Assembly (NCBI RefSeq): GCF_022230925.1
Contig: NZ_JAKKFH010000032.1
Location: 62,001-126,000 of the forward strand
Direction: 5' to 3'
DNA: 64,000 bases
From: Micromonospora alfalfae
GTDB lineage: Bacteria > Actinomycetota > Actinomycetes > Mycobacteriales > Micromonosporaceae
A program made the position numbers and the translations under genes. Below the pieces are notes generated by a model that saw only the letters and a program-made list of their open reading frames with translations, was not told the origin of the DNA and made no database searches. This document shows, piece by piece, positions 1 to 7,276 of this stretch. The number at the start of each line of letters is the position of its first letter. Position 1 is the first letter of the stretch.

Positions 1-45
1 GGGGTCTATCCGCGCTGAGCAAGGCCCGAAGCTGTAGAGGCCCGC

Positions 46-112
46 GATCTTGCACTTTCTGTTGCGACGTGGCGGGCATTTCATGCATCTCGGCAACCGA
101 GACTGCAAGATC
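46..112. repeat. Class A intergenic palindrome, copy 1 (67 nt)
   Basis: The element begins GATCTTGCA and ends TGCAAGATC, with arms of about 19 nt around a loop of about 29 nt. Two more copies of exactly the same length lie at 23206-23272 and 52724-52790. The arms mismatch at positions 10 and 15 in all three copies. A G-rich tract follows on the right. It is an uncharacterised REP- or MITE-like element; no transposase is nearby. Confidence 0.75.
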
Positions 113-120
113 GGCGCGGG

Positions 121-178
121 AGGGCGGGAGGGCGGGAGGGCGGGAGGCGGGGTTGCGGCGGGGCGGGGCGGGGCGCTG
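121..178. repeat. G-rich low-complexity tract
   Basis: Three tandem GGGCGGGA-like units are followed by GGGGC pentamers. The G strand has enough G-runs for a quadruplex. It directly abuts the class A palindrome, as similar tracts do at the other copies. No coding signal is visible. Confidence 0.7.
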
Positions 179-192
179 AACGGGCATTGGGC

Positions 193-228
193 GCGGACCG
201 TGGATCCCGGGCCGGATCCACGGTCCGC
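193..228. other. Perfect 15-bp hairpin
   Basis: The arms GCGGACCGTGGATCC and GGATCCACGGTCCGC pair perfectly around a 6-nt loop. It lies about 160 nt beyond the TetR stop codon. There is no U-tract. It could be a second terminator or a fourth type of intergenic palindrome. Confidence 0.65.
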
Positions 229-365
229 AACCTCCCCCCAGGCCCCGGTTCCGGGTGTAGCGGCGTGCCGCTACGTGTCGATCACGCTACGTATCGAACA
301 GGCCCGGGGCAAGGTTGAAGCTGTCGGTTCGGAGTGTCGAAAAGTGGACTTGACCTGCTGCTTCG

Positions 366-386
366 CCGGCCGAAGGAGCCGGCCGG
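366..386 (-). terminator. Hairpin terminator after the TetR gene
   Basis: CCGGCCG and CGGCCGG form a 7-bp stem with a 7-nt loop immediately downstream of the TetR stop codon. There is no U-tract, which is usual in high-GC actinobacteria. Confidence 0.55.
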
Positions 387-387
387 A

Positions 388-1095
388 TCAGTGACGGAGC
401 GTGCGAATCAGGTCGAGCACCTGGCGGGTCACCGGCCGCAGGACCCGGAGCCGGGACAGCGCCACGAGCCGGTCGATCAGTGGTACGGCCCCGTCGATGA
501 GCTGGCGGGTCTTGGTCTGGCCCGGCGATCGGTCGTGCACCCAGTAGAGGATCACGCCCATGTACGCGAGCCAGAGCAGCTCGGGCAGCTGTGGGCGCAG
601 TTCGGCGTCGACCTTGGCCGTCGATCCGGTCAACACCTCGCCGAAGAGGTCGATGGCCGCCTGTCGGGGGCCGGAGGACTCCGCGGAGAAGGGGCTCAAC
701 GGGGAGGTGGGCTCCGCCGCCGTCTTGAAGAAGGTCGCCGCGAATCCGTGTGAGGGAGTCAACACGTCGATCCCCGCGTGCAGCACCCCGGCGAGCCGGG
801 GACCGAACGCCTCCTCCCGGTCGAGCACGGGCTGCGCGGCGGCCCGGTGCTCGACCTGGGACTGGGCGTAGAACTCCTGAATCAGGTGGTCCTTGGAACC
901 GAAGTAGTAGTAGGCGTTGCCGACCGCCACGCCGGCCTCCTGCGCGATCGCCCGCATCGTGGTCTGGGCGTACCCGCGTTCGCGGAACAGCCGCATCGCG
1001 GTGTCCCGGATCAGCTGCCGGGTCTGCTCGCCTCGGGCGGTGGCTGGGTCACCCGCAGTGGTCGTCTGCGCAGGCTGTTCGGTCATCGGGGTCAC
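388..1095 (-). CDS. TetR family transcriptional regulator
   Basis: DNA-binding repressor of 235 aa. The N-terminal helix-turn-helix is typical of the family: residues of about 25-70 read RQLIRDTAMRLFRERGYAQT, then AIAQEAGVAVGNAYYYFGSK. The C-terminal ligand domain is not specific enough to name an inducer. It is the last gene of a three-gene minus-strand operon and its start lies inside the end of the DCC gene (47-nt overlap). An ATG three codons in (1086) is an alternative start. Two TTGAAC palindromes over the operon promoter at 2081-2137 are good candidates for its own operators, so autoregulation is likely (inference). Confidence 0.9.
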   Translation of the reverse strand: MTPMTEQPAQTTTAGDPATARGEQTRQLIRDTAMRLFRERGYAQTTMRAIAQEAGVAVGNAYYYFGSKDHLIQEFYAQSQVEHRAAAQPVLDREEAFGPRLAGVLHAGIDVLTPSHGFAATFFKTAAEPTSPLSPFSAESSGPRQAAIDLFGEVLTGSTAKVDAELRPQLPELLWLAYMGVILYWVHDRSPGQTKTRQLIDGAVPLIDRLVALSRLRVLRPVTRQVLDLIRTLRH

Positions 1096-1543
1096 CGTAT
1101 CCCGCCGGTTCGTCGGTCGGCTCGGCCCACGGGTCGCGGATCCGCTCCCGGATCGCCGAGGCGGCGGCCACCGTCTGCCGGGCGAGGGGCAGCAGGTGTG
1201 GTCGGGCCAGCCGCTCGGCAGTGGACCGGTGGTCGGTCAGCGCCCAGAGGCAGGCGAACCAGGCGCCGTCGCCCGCGTACACCTCGCCGGTGTCGGCGAT
1301 CACCGTGAGGTCGCGCAGCGTCGCGTCGTGGTCCAGGCCGGGGAAGCGCCGCCGGGCCTCGGCGGACCCGGCCGGCACGAACTCCAGGGGTACGAGCTGG
1401 GCGCGGGACGACAACCAGCGGCGGGCGGCGCGGCAGAGTGGGCAGGCCGCGTCGAACAGGACGGTGAACCCCCGGATCCCACCGCCGGAGTGAGCGGTGG
1501 GATCCGGGAGCCGACCGCCGCCACCGGTCGGGGGCACTGTCAT
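1049..1543 (-). CDS. DCC-motif (DUF393) thiol-disulfide oxidoreductase-like protein
   Basis: Protein of 164 aa with the family signature FDAACPLCRAARRWL near residue 25, that is, D-x2-C-P-x-C on a thioredoxin-like first strand and helix. DCC/DUF393 proteins are predicted thiol oxidoreductases of unknown substrate. The ATG start overlaps the stop of the preceding membrane-protein gene as ATGA (1540-1543), which implies translational coupling. The TetR gene begins within its 3' end. The last 40 residues are acidic and probably disordered. Confidence 0.85.
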   Translation of the reverse strand: MTVPPTGGGGRLPDPTAHSGGGIRGFTVLFDAACPLCRAARRWLSSRAQLVPLEFVPAGSAEARRRFPGLDHDATLRDLTVIADTGEVYAGDGAWFACLWALTDHRSTAERLARPHLLPLARQTVAAASAIRERIRDPWAEPTDEPAGYGDPDDRTACADDHCG

Positions 1544-2067
1544 CGGGTTGGTGGGTTGTTCGTCGGGCCGACGCCCGGCTGCGGACCGGCCGGCTGAGGT
1601 CCGGTCGGGTGCGCGCCGGTCGGCTGTGGTCCGCCCGGGTACGCGCCGACCAACTGCGATCCGGGAGGGGCGGACTGCATGGGGAGTCGGCCGATCGGGG
1701 CGAGCGGGGGGTGGGTGGCGAGCTGGCGGAGTCGGTTTCGGCGGTAGCGGCCGAGCGCGAAGACGTTGAAGAAGTGCAGCGCGCCGAGCACCAGCAGCAC
1801 CAGGCCGATCTTGAGGGACAGCTCCTCCATGGCCTGGCTTGTCGAATCGACTGGGTCGGAGTGCTTCATCGCCACCGTGACGTAGCCGAGGTTGAGCAGG
1901 TAGAACCCGACCACCAGGAGACTGTTGACCGCTTGGGCGAGTCGTTTCTCGGCGAAGACCTCCTCCAGGAAGACCAGCCCGTTGCGGGACAGCGCTCGCG
2001 CCACCCAGATGGTCAGGCCGACGCTGACCGCCAGGTAGATCACGTACATCCAGACCTTGATGTCCAT
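1540..2067 (-). CDS. Integral membrane protein, first gene of the TetR operon
   Basis: Protein of 175 aa with three or four hydrophobic segments: VWMYVIYLAVSVGLTIWVA at the N terminus, SLLVVGFYLLNLGYVTVAM, and IGLVLLVLGALHFFNVFAL. A basic patch follows, then a Pro/Gly/Gln-rich cytoplasmic tail of about 50 residues with repeated GPQP/GAHP units. I chose ATG 2067 because AAGGG lies 7 nt upstream; ATG 2094 would also be open but falls inside operator 1. No named family is recognised. Coupling to a DCC protein and a TetR regulator suggests a stress- or ligand-induced membrane function. Confidence 0.75.
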   Translation of the reverse strand: MDIKVWMYVIYLAVSVGLTIWVARALSRNGLVFLEEVFAEKRLAQAVNSLLVVGFYLLNLGYVTVAMKHSDPVDSTSQAMEELSLKIGLVLLVLGALHFFNVFALGRYRRNRLRQLATHPPLAPIGRLPMQSAPPGSQLVGAYPGGPQPTGAHPTGPQPAGPQPGVGPTNNPPTR

Positions 2068-2080
2068 GTGGACGCCCTTC

Positions 2081-2094
2081 TTGAACGTGTTCAA
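2081..2094. promoter_or_regulatory. Operator O1, TTGAACGTGTTCAA
   Basis: Same half-sites as O2, with only the central dinucleotide non-palindromic. It lies just downstream of the predicted transcription start (about +9 to +22) and upstream of the ribosome binding site, a roadblock position. Confidence 0.65.
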
Positions 2095-2108
2095 CTACCG
2101 ATGTCATC

Positions 2109-2137
2109 AGACTAGGGCCGTTGTTGAACATGTTCAA
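2109..2137 (-). promoter_or_regulatory. Promoter of the membrane protein - DCC - TetR operon
   Basis: On the minus strand TTGAAC (2132-2137), a 17-nt spacer and TAGTCT (2109-2114) fit the vegetative -35/-10 pattern. The predicted transcription start near 2102 gives a leader of about 35 nt. The -35 box is one half of a perfect palindrome, so a bound repressor would block it. Confidence 0.7.
2124..2137. promoter_or_regulatory. Operator O2, TTGAACATGTTCAA
   Basis: Perfect 14-bp palindrome covering the -35 box. Its centre is 43 bp (about four helical turns) from that of O1 at 2081-2094, so both sites lie on the same face of the helix. The likely ligand is the TetR protein encoded at the end of the operon. 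Confidence 0.7.
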
Positions 2138-2229
2138 GAAGTGGCGACCAGTGACTGTGGACACTCCTGCGCGGCGCTGGAGCGCGACACCCGGCCGAGC
2201 GTCTCCGCCCGGCCGGAGAACGCCGTGGC

Positions 2230-3684
2230 TCAGCCGGCCAGACCGAGCACCTCGGCCGCTGCGCGACCGTTGGCGTGGCTCGCGCCGTAGGTGGTGACGA
2301 AGGCGCGGACGCCTGCTGGCCGCCACTGTGCCGGCCAGCCCATCTCCACCACTGTCACGGGGTGCTGGGCGGCCAGGTCGGCGATCAGCTCCGGGCCGCC
2401 GGGCAGCCGGTGCAGGTGTCGCCCGACCAGCACGATGGGACGATCACCGGCCAATCCGCGCAGCGTGTCCGGGTCGGTCTCGGCGGCGATCACCCGGATC
2501 TCCGGCACCCCGTCCAGGTGCGGACCGAGGCCCCACGGCACCCGACCCTCGGCGATCGTCGACTCGGTGTGCAGTTGCACCACCAGTGGCTGCTCCAGGC
2601 CGGTGAGCAGGCCGTCCACCCGGACCGCCCGGCGCGCCGCCGCGTACCCCAGCTCGGTGTCGCCGGTGACCGGCGACCCGCTGGCGGCCCGGGTCCAGGC
2701 GGCGAGATCGGCGGCGCGGCCGGCCGCCTCCTCGACCCGCGCCCTCGCCAGCCGGCCGTCGGCGAGCGCGTCGACGATCTCGGCGGCCACCCGCTCGACC
2801 AGTTCGGCGTCCACCTTCGCGCCGATGCAGAGCAGGTCGGCACCCGCGCTCAGGGCCCGGACCGCGGCCGGCCCGACCCCGCCGGCGGCCACCGCGGCAC
2901 CCTTCATCTCCAGCGCGTCGGTGATGACGGTGCCGGTGAAGCCGTACTCGGTGCGCAGCAGGTCGACAAGGACGGCCCGGCTGAAGGTGGCCGGGTCGGC
3001 GCCGGTGAGCGCCGGCACCCGGATGTGCGCGGTCATCACGGCCCGCGCCCCGGCGGCGACGATTGCCGCGAACGGCGGTAGGTCCCGCTGGCGGAGCAGG
3101 CCCAGCGGGGCGTCCACTGTGGGCAGTTCGTGGTGGGAGTCGGTGACCGTGGCACCGTGCCCGGGGAAGTGCTTGGCGCAGGCGGCCACGCCGGCAGCCT
3201 GCAACCCGGCCACGGCGGCGGCCGAGTGGGCGGCCACCCGCACCGGATCCGCGCCGAAGGACCGGGTGCCGATCACCGGGTTGTCGTCGGCGGTGTTGAC
3301 GTCGACAGTGGGGGCGAGGTTGACGGTGATGCCGAGCGCGGCCAGTTCGGCGCCGATCGACTGGTAGACCCGTCGGGTGAGCGCCACGTCGCCGATCGCA
3401 CCGAGGGCGGCGTTACCGGGGTACGGGCTGCCGGTGGCGTGCGCCAGCCGGGTCACGTCGCCACCCTCCTCGTCGATCGCGATCAGCGCGTCGGGTCGAC
3501 CGGCGCGCAGCGCTGCGGTGCTCGCCGCCACCTGCGCGGGGTCGTGCACGTTGGTGCCGAACAGGGTGTGCCCGGCCAGCCCGTCGGCCAGCAGGTCGAC
3601 CGCCCAGTCGGGCGGGACCGGTCCCGGGTACGCGGCCAGCAGCGTGCCCAGCGCGAGCCGGCGCAGTCCTGGATCCAACCCCAC
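2230..3684 (-). CDS. Glycoside hydrolase family 3 protein (beta-N-acetylhexosaminidase, NagZ-like)
   Basis: Protein of 484 aa. NagZ-type enzymes release GlcNAc from peptidoglycan fragments or other beta-GlcNAc glycosides. The GH3 barrel is clear: IAIDEEGGDVTRL near residue 70, the KHFPGHG loop at residues 171-177 followed by TDSHHELP (the NagZ His/Asp dyad), and TDALEM with the predicted nucleophile Asp256. A C-terminal domain of about 150 residues resembles that of longer actinobacterial GH3 enzymes. There is no signal peptide, so the enzyme is probably cytoplasmic and acts on imported disaccharides. It diverges from a ROK repressor, which suggests sugar-responsive control. Confidence 0.88.
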   Translation of the reverse strand: MGLDPGLRRLALGTLLAAYPGPVPPDWAVDLLADGLAGHTLFGTNVHDPAQVAASTAALRAGRPDALIAIDEEGGDVTRLAHATGSPYPGNAALGAIGDVALTRRVYQSIGAELAALGITVNLAPTVDVNTADDNPVIGTRSFGADPVRVAAHSAAAVAGLQAAGVAACAKHFPGHGATVTDSHHELPTVDAPLGLLRQRDLPPFAAIVAAGARAVMTAHIRVPALTGADPATFSRAVLVDLLRTEYGFTGTVITDALEMKGAAVAAGGVGPAAVRALSAGADLLCIGAKVDAELVERVAAEIVDALADGRLARARVEEAAGRAADLAAWTRAASGSPVTGDTELGYAAARRAVRVDGLLTGLEQPLVVQLHTESTIAEGRVPWGLGPHLDGVPEIRVIAAETDPDTLRGLAGDRPIVLVGRHLHRLPGGPELIADLAAQHPVTVVEMGWPAQWRPAGVRAFVTTYGASHANGRAAAEVLGLAG

Positions 3685-3711
3685 GTGATCTTCCCCCTTC
3701 GGTGCCCCGCG

Positions 3712-3729
3712 GGTACGAAACGTCGTACC
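3712..3729. promoter_or_regulatory. Inverted repeat upstream of the GH3 gene
   Basis: GGTACGA and TCGTACC form 7-bp arms separated by 4 nt, 28-45 nt upstream of the GH3 start codon. It is a candidate operator; the cognate factor is unknown and it differs from the ROK-side repeat. Confidence 0.45.
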
Positions 3730-3820
3730 GGTGGTGGTCCTGGCCCTGCCGACTTGGCGGAGCGTCCCACAGTCGAGTGGCCGTTACGCTACGGCTACCC
3801 GTTCGCAGGTAGGTTTACAG

Positions 3821-3837
3821 TTAGCAAAGTTTACTAA
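3821..3837. promoter_or_regulatory. Candidate ROK operator, TTAGCAAAGTTTACTAA
   Basis: 17-bp imperfect palindrome (TTAG-AAA / TTT-CTAA half-sites, two symmetric mismatch pairs... one at position 5 and 13, plus the centre) ending 16 nt before the ROK start codon. The GTTTAC half is repeated 16 bp upstream. AT-rich TTTACTAA-type sites are typical of ROK repressors, so autoregulation is likely (inference). Confidence 0.6.
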
Positions 3838-3853
3838 AACTAGAGGACGTGTC

Positions 3854-5029
3854 ATGAGTGCGACCCGGCTGCCCGGCACCCCCCGTCTGTTGCGGGCGCT
3901 CAACGACCGTGCCGCGCTGGAACTGCTCCTCGAACGCGGCCCGCTGACCCGGGCTCGACTCGGCGAGCTGACCGGGCTGTCGAAGGTCACCGCCTCGCAA
4001 CTGGTGGAGCGGCTGGAGGAGCGCGGCCTCGTCGCGCGGGTCGGCGAGCAGGCCGGCGGGCGGGGGCCGAACGCCCAGCTCTACGCCGTCCGCCCGGGCA
4101 GCGCGCACGTGGTCGGCGTGGACGTCGGGCCGGACCGGGTGGTGGCCGCCTGCGCCGACATCACCGGTGCGGTCATCGGCCGGGTGGAGCAGTCGACCCG
4201 GGACACCGACGACCCGGTGGGCGTGGTGCACAACGCCGTCGTGCAGGCGGCGAGCAGCGCCCAGGCGCAGCTGAGCAGCGTACGACGGATCGTGCTCGGT
4301 ACGCCGGGCCTGGTCGACCCCGGCACCGGCGACATCACCTTCGCCTTCAATCTGCCGCGCTGGCACAGCGGTCTGCTCGCCGCGTTGCGGGACGACCTGC
4401 ACACACCGGTGGTCTTCGAGAACGACGTCAACCTGGCCGCGGTGGCCGAGGCGCAGTCCGGCGCAGCGCAGGGGTTGTCGGACTTCGTGCTGGTCTGGGT
4501 GGGCGCCGGCGTCGGTCTGGCGATCATGCTGGGCGGGCGGTTGCACCACGGCAGCAGCGGCGCGGCCGGCGAGATCGGCTACCTGCCGGTGCCCGGCGCG
4601 CCCATTCCGCGAGACGTCTCCCGTCGTGCCAAGCCGGCCTTCCAGCAGCTGATCGGTGCGGACTCGGTGCGCGCTGTGGCCCGCGAGCACGGCTACCCGG
4701 ACGCCGACGCCGCCGAGGCGGTCCGCGCGGCCGTCGCGGCCGGTGCCGACGGTGGTCCGATGCTCGACGAACTGGCCCGTCGGCTCGCGCTCGGCGTGGC
4801 CAGCACCTGCGTGGTGCTGGACCCACCGCTGGTAGTGCTCGCCGGTGAGGTCGGCCAGGCCGGTGGCGCGGCGCTCGCCGACCGGGTGCAGCAGGAGGTC
4901 GCGGCGATCACCCTGGTCCAGCCGCGAGTGGTGCCGACCGGGCTGACCGAGGAGCCGATCCTGCACGGCGCGCTGCGCACCGCCCTGGACGCGGTACGCG
5001 ACGAGGTGTTCGGCTCCACCGTCGGCTGA
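3854..5029 (+). CDS. ROK family transcriptional repressor (zinc motif missing)
   Basis: Protein of 391 aa with an N-terminal winged helix (residues of about 12-70, LLLERGPLTRARLGELTGLS then VTASQLVERLEERGL) followed by a ROK sugar-kinase-like fold, including GVDVGPDRVVAA and FENDVNLAAVAEA. The ATG is preceded by AGAGGA at a good distance. Two things are odd: GEIGH reads GEIGY, and the CxCGxxGCxE zinc cluster of most ROK proteins is absent, so this one is predicted not to bind zinc. The divergent GH3 enzyme suggests an amino-sugar effector. Confidence 0.88.
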   Translation: MSATRLPGTPRLLRALNDRAALELLLERGPLTRARLGELTGLSKVTASQLVERLEERGLVARVGEQAGGRGPNAQLYAVRPGSAHVVGVDVGPDRVVAACADITGAVIGRVEQSTRDTDDPVGVVHNAVVQAASSAQAQLSSVRRIVLGTPGLVDPGTGDITFAFNLPRWHSGLLAALRDDLHTPVVFENDVNLAAVAEAQSGAAQGLSDFVLVWVGAGVGLAIMLGGRLHHGSSGAAGEIGYLPVPGAPIPRDVSRRAKPAFQQLIGADSVRAVAREHGYPDADAAEAVRAAVAAGADGGPMLDELARRLALGVASTCVVLDPPLVVLAGEVGQAGGAALADRVQQEVAAITLVQPRVVPTGLTEEPILHGALRTALDAVRDEVFGSTVG

Positions 5030-5102
5030 GCCCGTCGCGGCGGTCACATGAAGGAATATTTCACCGCTACATGGTTAGTCGCAAGCTCTTGCCGGTTCCG
5101 GC

Positions 5103-5143
5103 CCGCCGGGGGGAGCCCGAAGGCCGCGTCAGCCCCCCGGCGG
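5103..5143. terminator. Bidirectional terminator between the ROK and ABC permease genes
   Basis: CCGCCGGGGGG and CCCCCCGGCGG form an 11-bp stem with a 19-nt loop between two convergent genes. Confidence 0.65.
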
Positions 5144-5151
5144 ACCGAAAC

Positions 5152-6162
5152 TCAGATCAGGTCGCGGCGACGGAACACGGCGAACGCCGCCGCGGTCAGC
5201 CCGCCGGTCACCGCGACCAGCACCAGCAGCGCCGGACCCCAGGTCAGGCTGTAGAGGCCCGAGCAGTAGCCGGTACCCGAGGTGCCGGCACAGAGCCGCG
5301 GGTCGAAGAACCGCGACTCGCCACTGAGCCACGCCCCGATGTAGCTGGAGAGCATCAGTTGGTCCGACCGTCGGACGTCGATGATCTCCAACACCAGACG
5401 GCCGCCCAACTCCCACACCACCGCGTACGCCGCCACCGCCCCCAGCGCCGCAGAGGTGTGCCGACCCAGCGTGGCGATCGCGAAGCCCACAGCCGAGGCC
5501 AGCAGCACCAACACCAGGCCCCGTCCGTGCACCGCACCGAGCGAACGCCAGAAGCCGTCGTCCAGCCGGCCCGGCAACCCGGCGCTCTGCCCGATCATCC
5601 AGAACGTGGCGAGGTAGGCCACCGACGCCAGCAGGGACAGCACCAGCACCGAGCCCAGCAGGGTGCCCAACTTGGCCGCGAGCACAGTCAACCGGCGCGG
5701 TCGCCAGAGCAGCAGATTCACCACACCGCCCGAGTTCAGATCCGCGCCGATGTAGGAGGCGCCGACCAGGAACCCGAACATCACCAGGAACGCGATCAGG
5801 AAATGGAGCAACGACTCGGCCTGCTCAGCGAAGCTGAACACCCCCGGCAGGAAGTCGGCGGCGATCGGCAGCCGGTCCTGCCGGATCGGGTCGAGGTCCG
5901 CGCAGTCGGCGAAATACTCGCTCGTGTCGGTCGGCGACCTTTCCTGCAGGCGGGCCAGGCACTCCTGGTGCGTGGTCTCCATACTCCGTCGCGCGTCGAC
6001 GGCCTGCTGCCGCGCCGAGTTCAGTTCAGTGGCGGTCGGCTTGTGGGAACCGGCGAGCGTCGTCGCCGCCGTGACGGCGAACGCCAACACCAACAGGACG
6101 ACCATGAGCTGCACGAAGCGACGCGCGGACAGTCGCTCCAACTCGGCACGCACCAGGTTCAC
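5152..6162 (-). CDS. ABC-2 type transporter permease
   Basis: Protein of 336 aa with about six membrane segments. The first (QLMVVLLVLAFAVTAATTL) follows the N-terminal cytoplasmic RAELERL helix; a large soluble loop comes next (residues of about 45-110), then five segments in the C-terminal two thirds. This is the layout of bacterial exporters that pair with a separate ATPase. GTG 6162 overlaps the ATPase stop as GTGA, so the two are coupled. The substrate cannot be told from sequence. Confidence 0.88.
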   Translation of the reverse strand: MNLVRAELERLSARRFVQLMVVLLVLAFAVTAATTLAGSHKPTATELNSARQQAVDARRSMETTHQECLARLQERSPTDTSEYFADCADLDPIRQDRLPIAADFLPGVFSFAEQAESLLHFLIAFLVMFGFLVGASYIGADLNSGGVVNLLLWRPRRLTVLAAKLGTLLGSVLVLSLLASVAYLATFWMIGQSAGLPGRLDDGFWRSLGAVHGRGLVLVLLASAVGFAIATLGRHTSAALGAVAAYAVVWELGGRLVLEIIDVRRSDQLMLSSYIGAWLSGESRFFDPRLCAGTSGTGYCSGLYSLTWGPALLVLVAVTGGLTAAAFAVFRRRDLI

Positions 6163-7157
6163 GCGTCCACTCCCCGATCGAGGTCGATCACAGCTTCGCC
6201 CTGCGGCAGCGACGAGTCGCCGACCTGCCGGGGCACCGACGAATGCTCGTACGCGCCGGTCAGCTCCAGGAAGACGCTCTCCAGATCCGGCCGCAGCGGC
6301 GTCAGCTCGCCCACCCACAGACCCTGCTCACCGAGCACCCGGCTGACCACCGTCGGGTCGTCCACCCCGCTCACCACCAACGCTGCGCCGTCCACGACCG
6401 CCGTCAGCTCGGCCGCGTGCAGCAGCTCGACGGCCCGCTCCGGCTCGGCCACCCGGACCAGGAACTCGTGCCGGTCGTGGCCCGCCAGCACCTCGTCCAC
6501 CCGACCGGTAGCGACCCGCCGCCCCCGGGAGATGATCGTGACGTGGTCACAGATCAGCTGGATCTCGCCCAGGATGTGACTGGACACCAGCACTGTCACC
6601 CCGTTGGCCGCCAGCGACCGCGTCAGGTCGCGCATCTCCCGGATGCCCGCCGGGTCCAGCCCGTTCGCCGGCTCGTCCAGGATCAGCAACCGCGGGTCCT
6701 TCAACAGCGCGGACGCCACCGCCAGACGCTGCTTCATGCCCAGCGAATAGCCCTTCACCCGCTCATCGCCCCGGTCGTACAGGCCCACCAGATCCAGCAC
6801 CTCGTCCACCCGCGAGACCGGCACCCCACCGGCGCGGGCCAACAACCGCAGCGTGCGGTGGCCGGTGAAGTTGCCGAAGAACTGCGGGCTCTCCACGATT
6901 GCGCCGACCTGACCCGCCACCCGGGGCAGCAGCTCCGGCGACGGTTCGCCGAGCACCGTCATCCGGCCGCTGTCGGCGCGTACCAGCCCGAGCAGGGCCC
7001 GCAGGGTGGTGGTCTTGCCCGAGCCGTTGGGGCCCAGGAAACCGTGGACCTGGCCCGCCTCGACCAGCAGATCGAACCCGTCCACCGCCACCCGTCGGCC
7101 GCTGCGCAGGCTGTGGAAGGTCTTGCGCAGACCCTCGATTTCGATGACCGCGCTCAT
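6159..7157 (-). CDS. ABC transporter ATP-binding protein
   Basis: Protein of 332 aa, cytoplasmic motor for the permease encoded just downstream. It has Walker A GPNGSGKTT near residue 45, the signature YSLGMKQRLAVA, Walker B LLILDEPANGLDP, and an H-loop in VLVSSHILGEI. The C-terminal extension of about 90 residues is usual for the bacitracin/daunorubicin-type (DrrA/CcmA-like) export ATPases. I chose ATG 7157 (MSAVIEIEGL), where the domain begins; upstream codons lack family similarity. Confidence 0.9.
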   Translation of the reverse strand: MSAVIEIEGLRKTFHSLRSGRRVAVDGFDLLVEAGQVHGFLGPNGSGKTTTLRALLGLVRADSGRMTVLGEPSPELLPRVAGQVGAIVESPQFFGNFTGHRTLRLLARAGGVPVSRVDEVLDLVGLYDRGDERVKGYSLGMKQRLAVASALLKDPRLLILDEPANGLDPAGIREMRDLTRSLAANGVTVLVSSHILGEIQLICDHVTIISRGRRVATGRVDEVLAGHDRHEFLVRVAEPERAVELLHAAELTAVVDGAALVVSGVDDPTVVSRVLGEQGLWVGELTPLRPDLESVFLELTGAYEHSSVPRQVGDSSLPQGEAVIDLDRGVDA

Positions 7158-7276
7158 CCGCGCGGCTCCGTACGTCGGCGGGGCATGGGCCGTCCTTCGG
7201 GCTTGGTGATCAACGACACGGCGCTTCACCCTATGGCTGAGGTGCCGCCCATGGGGGGCACCGAGGCGCTGCGTGG

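Noticed and set aside
46..112. Class A element as a tRNA or small structured RNA gene
   Set aside because: The arms do not form a cloverleaf and the loop sequence is not conserved between the three copies.
1049..2326. A 425-codon open frame spanning the DCC gene and beyond
   Set aside because: Only the part from 1543 down shows family similarity; the N-terminal extension is Arg/Pro-rich antisense composition over the membrane-protein gene.
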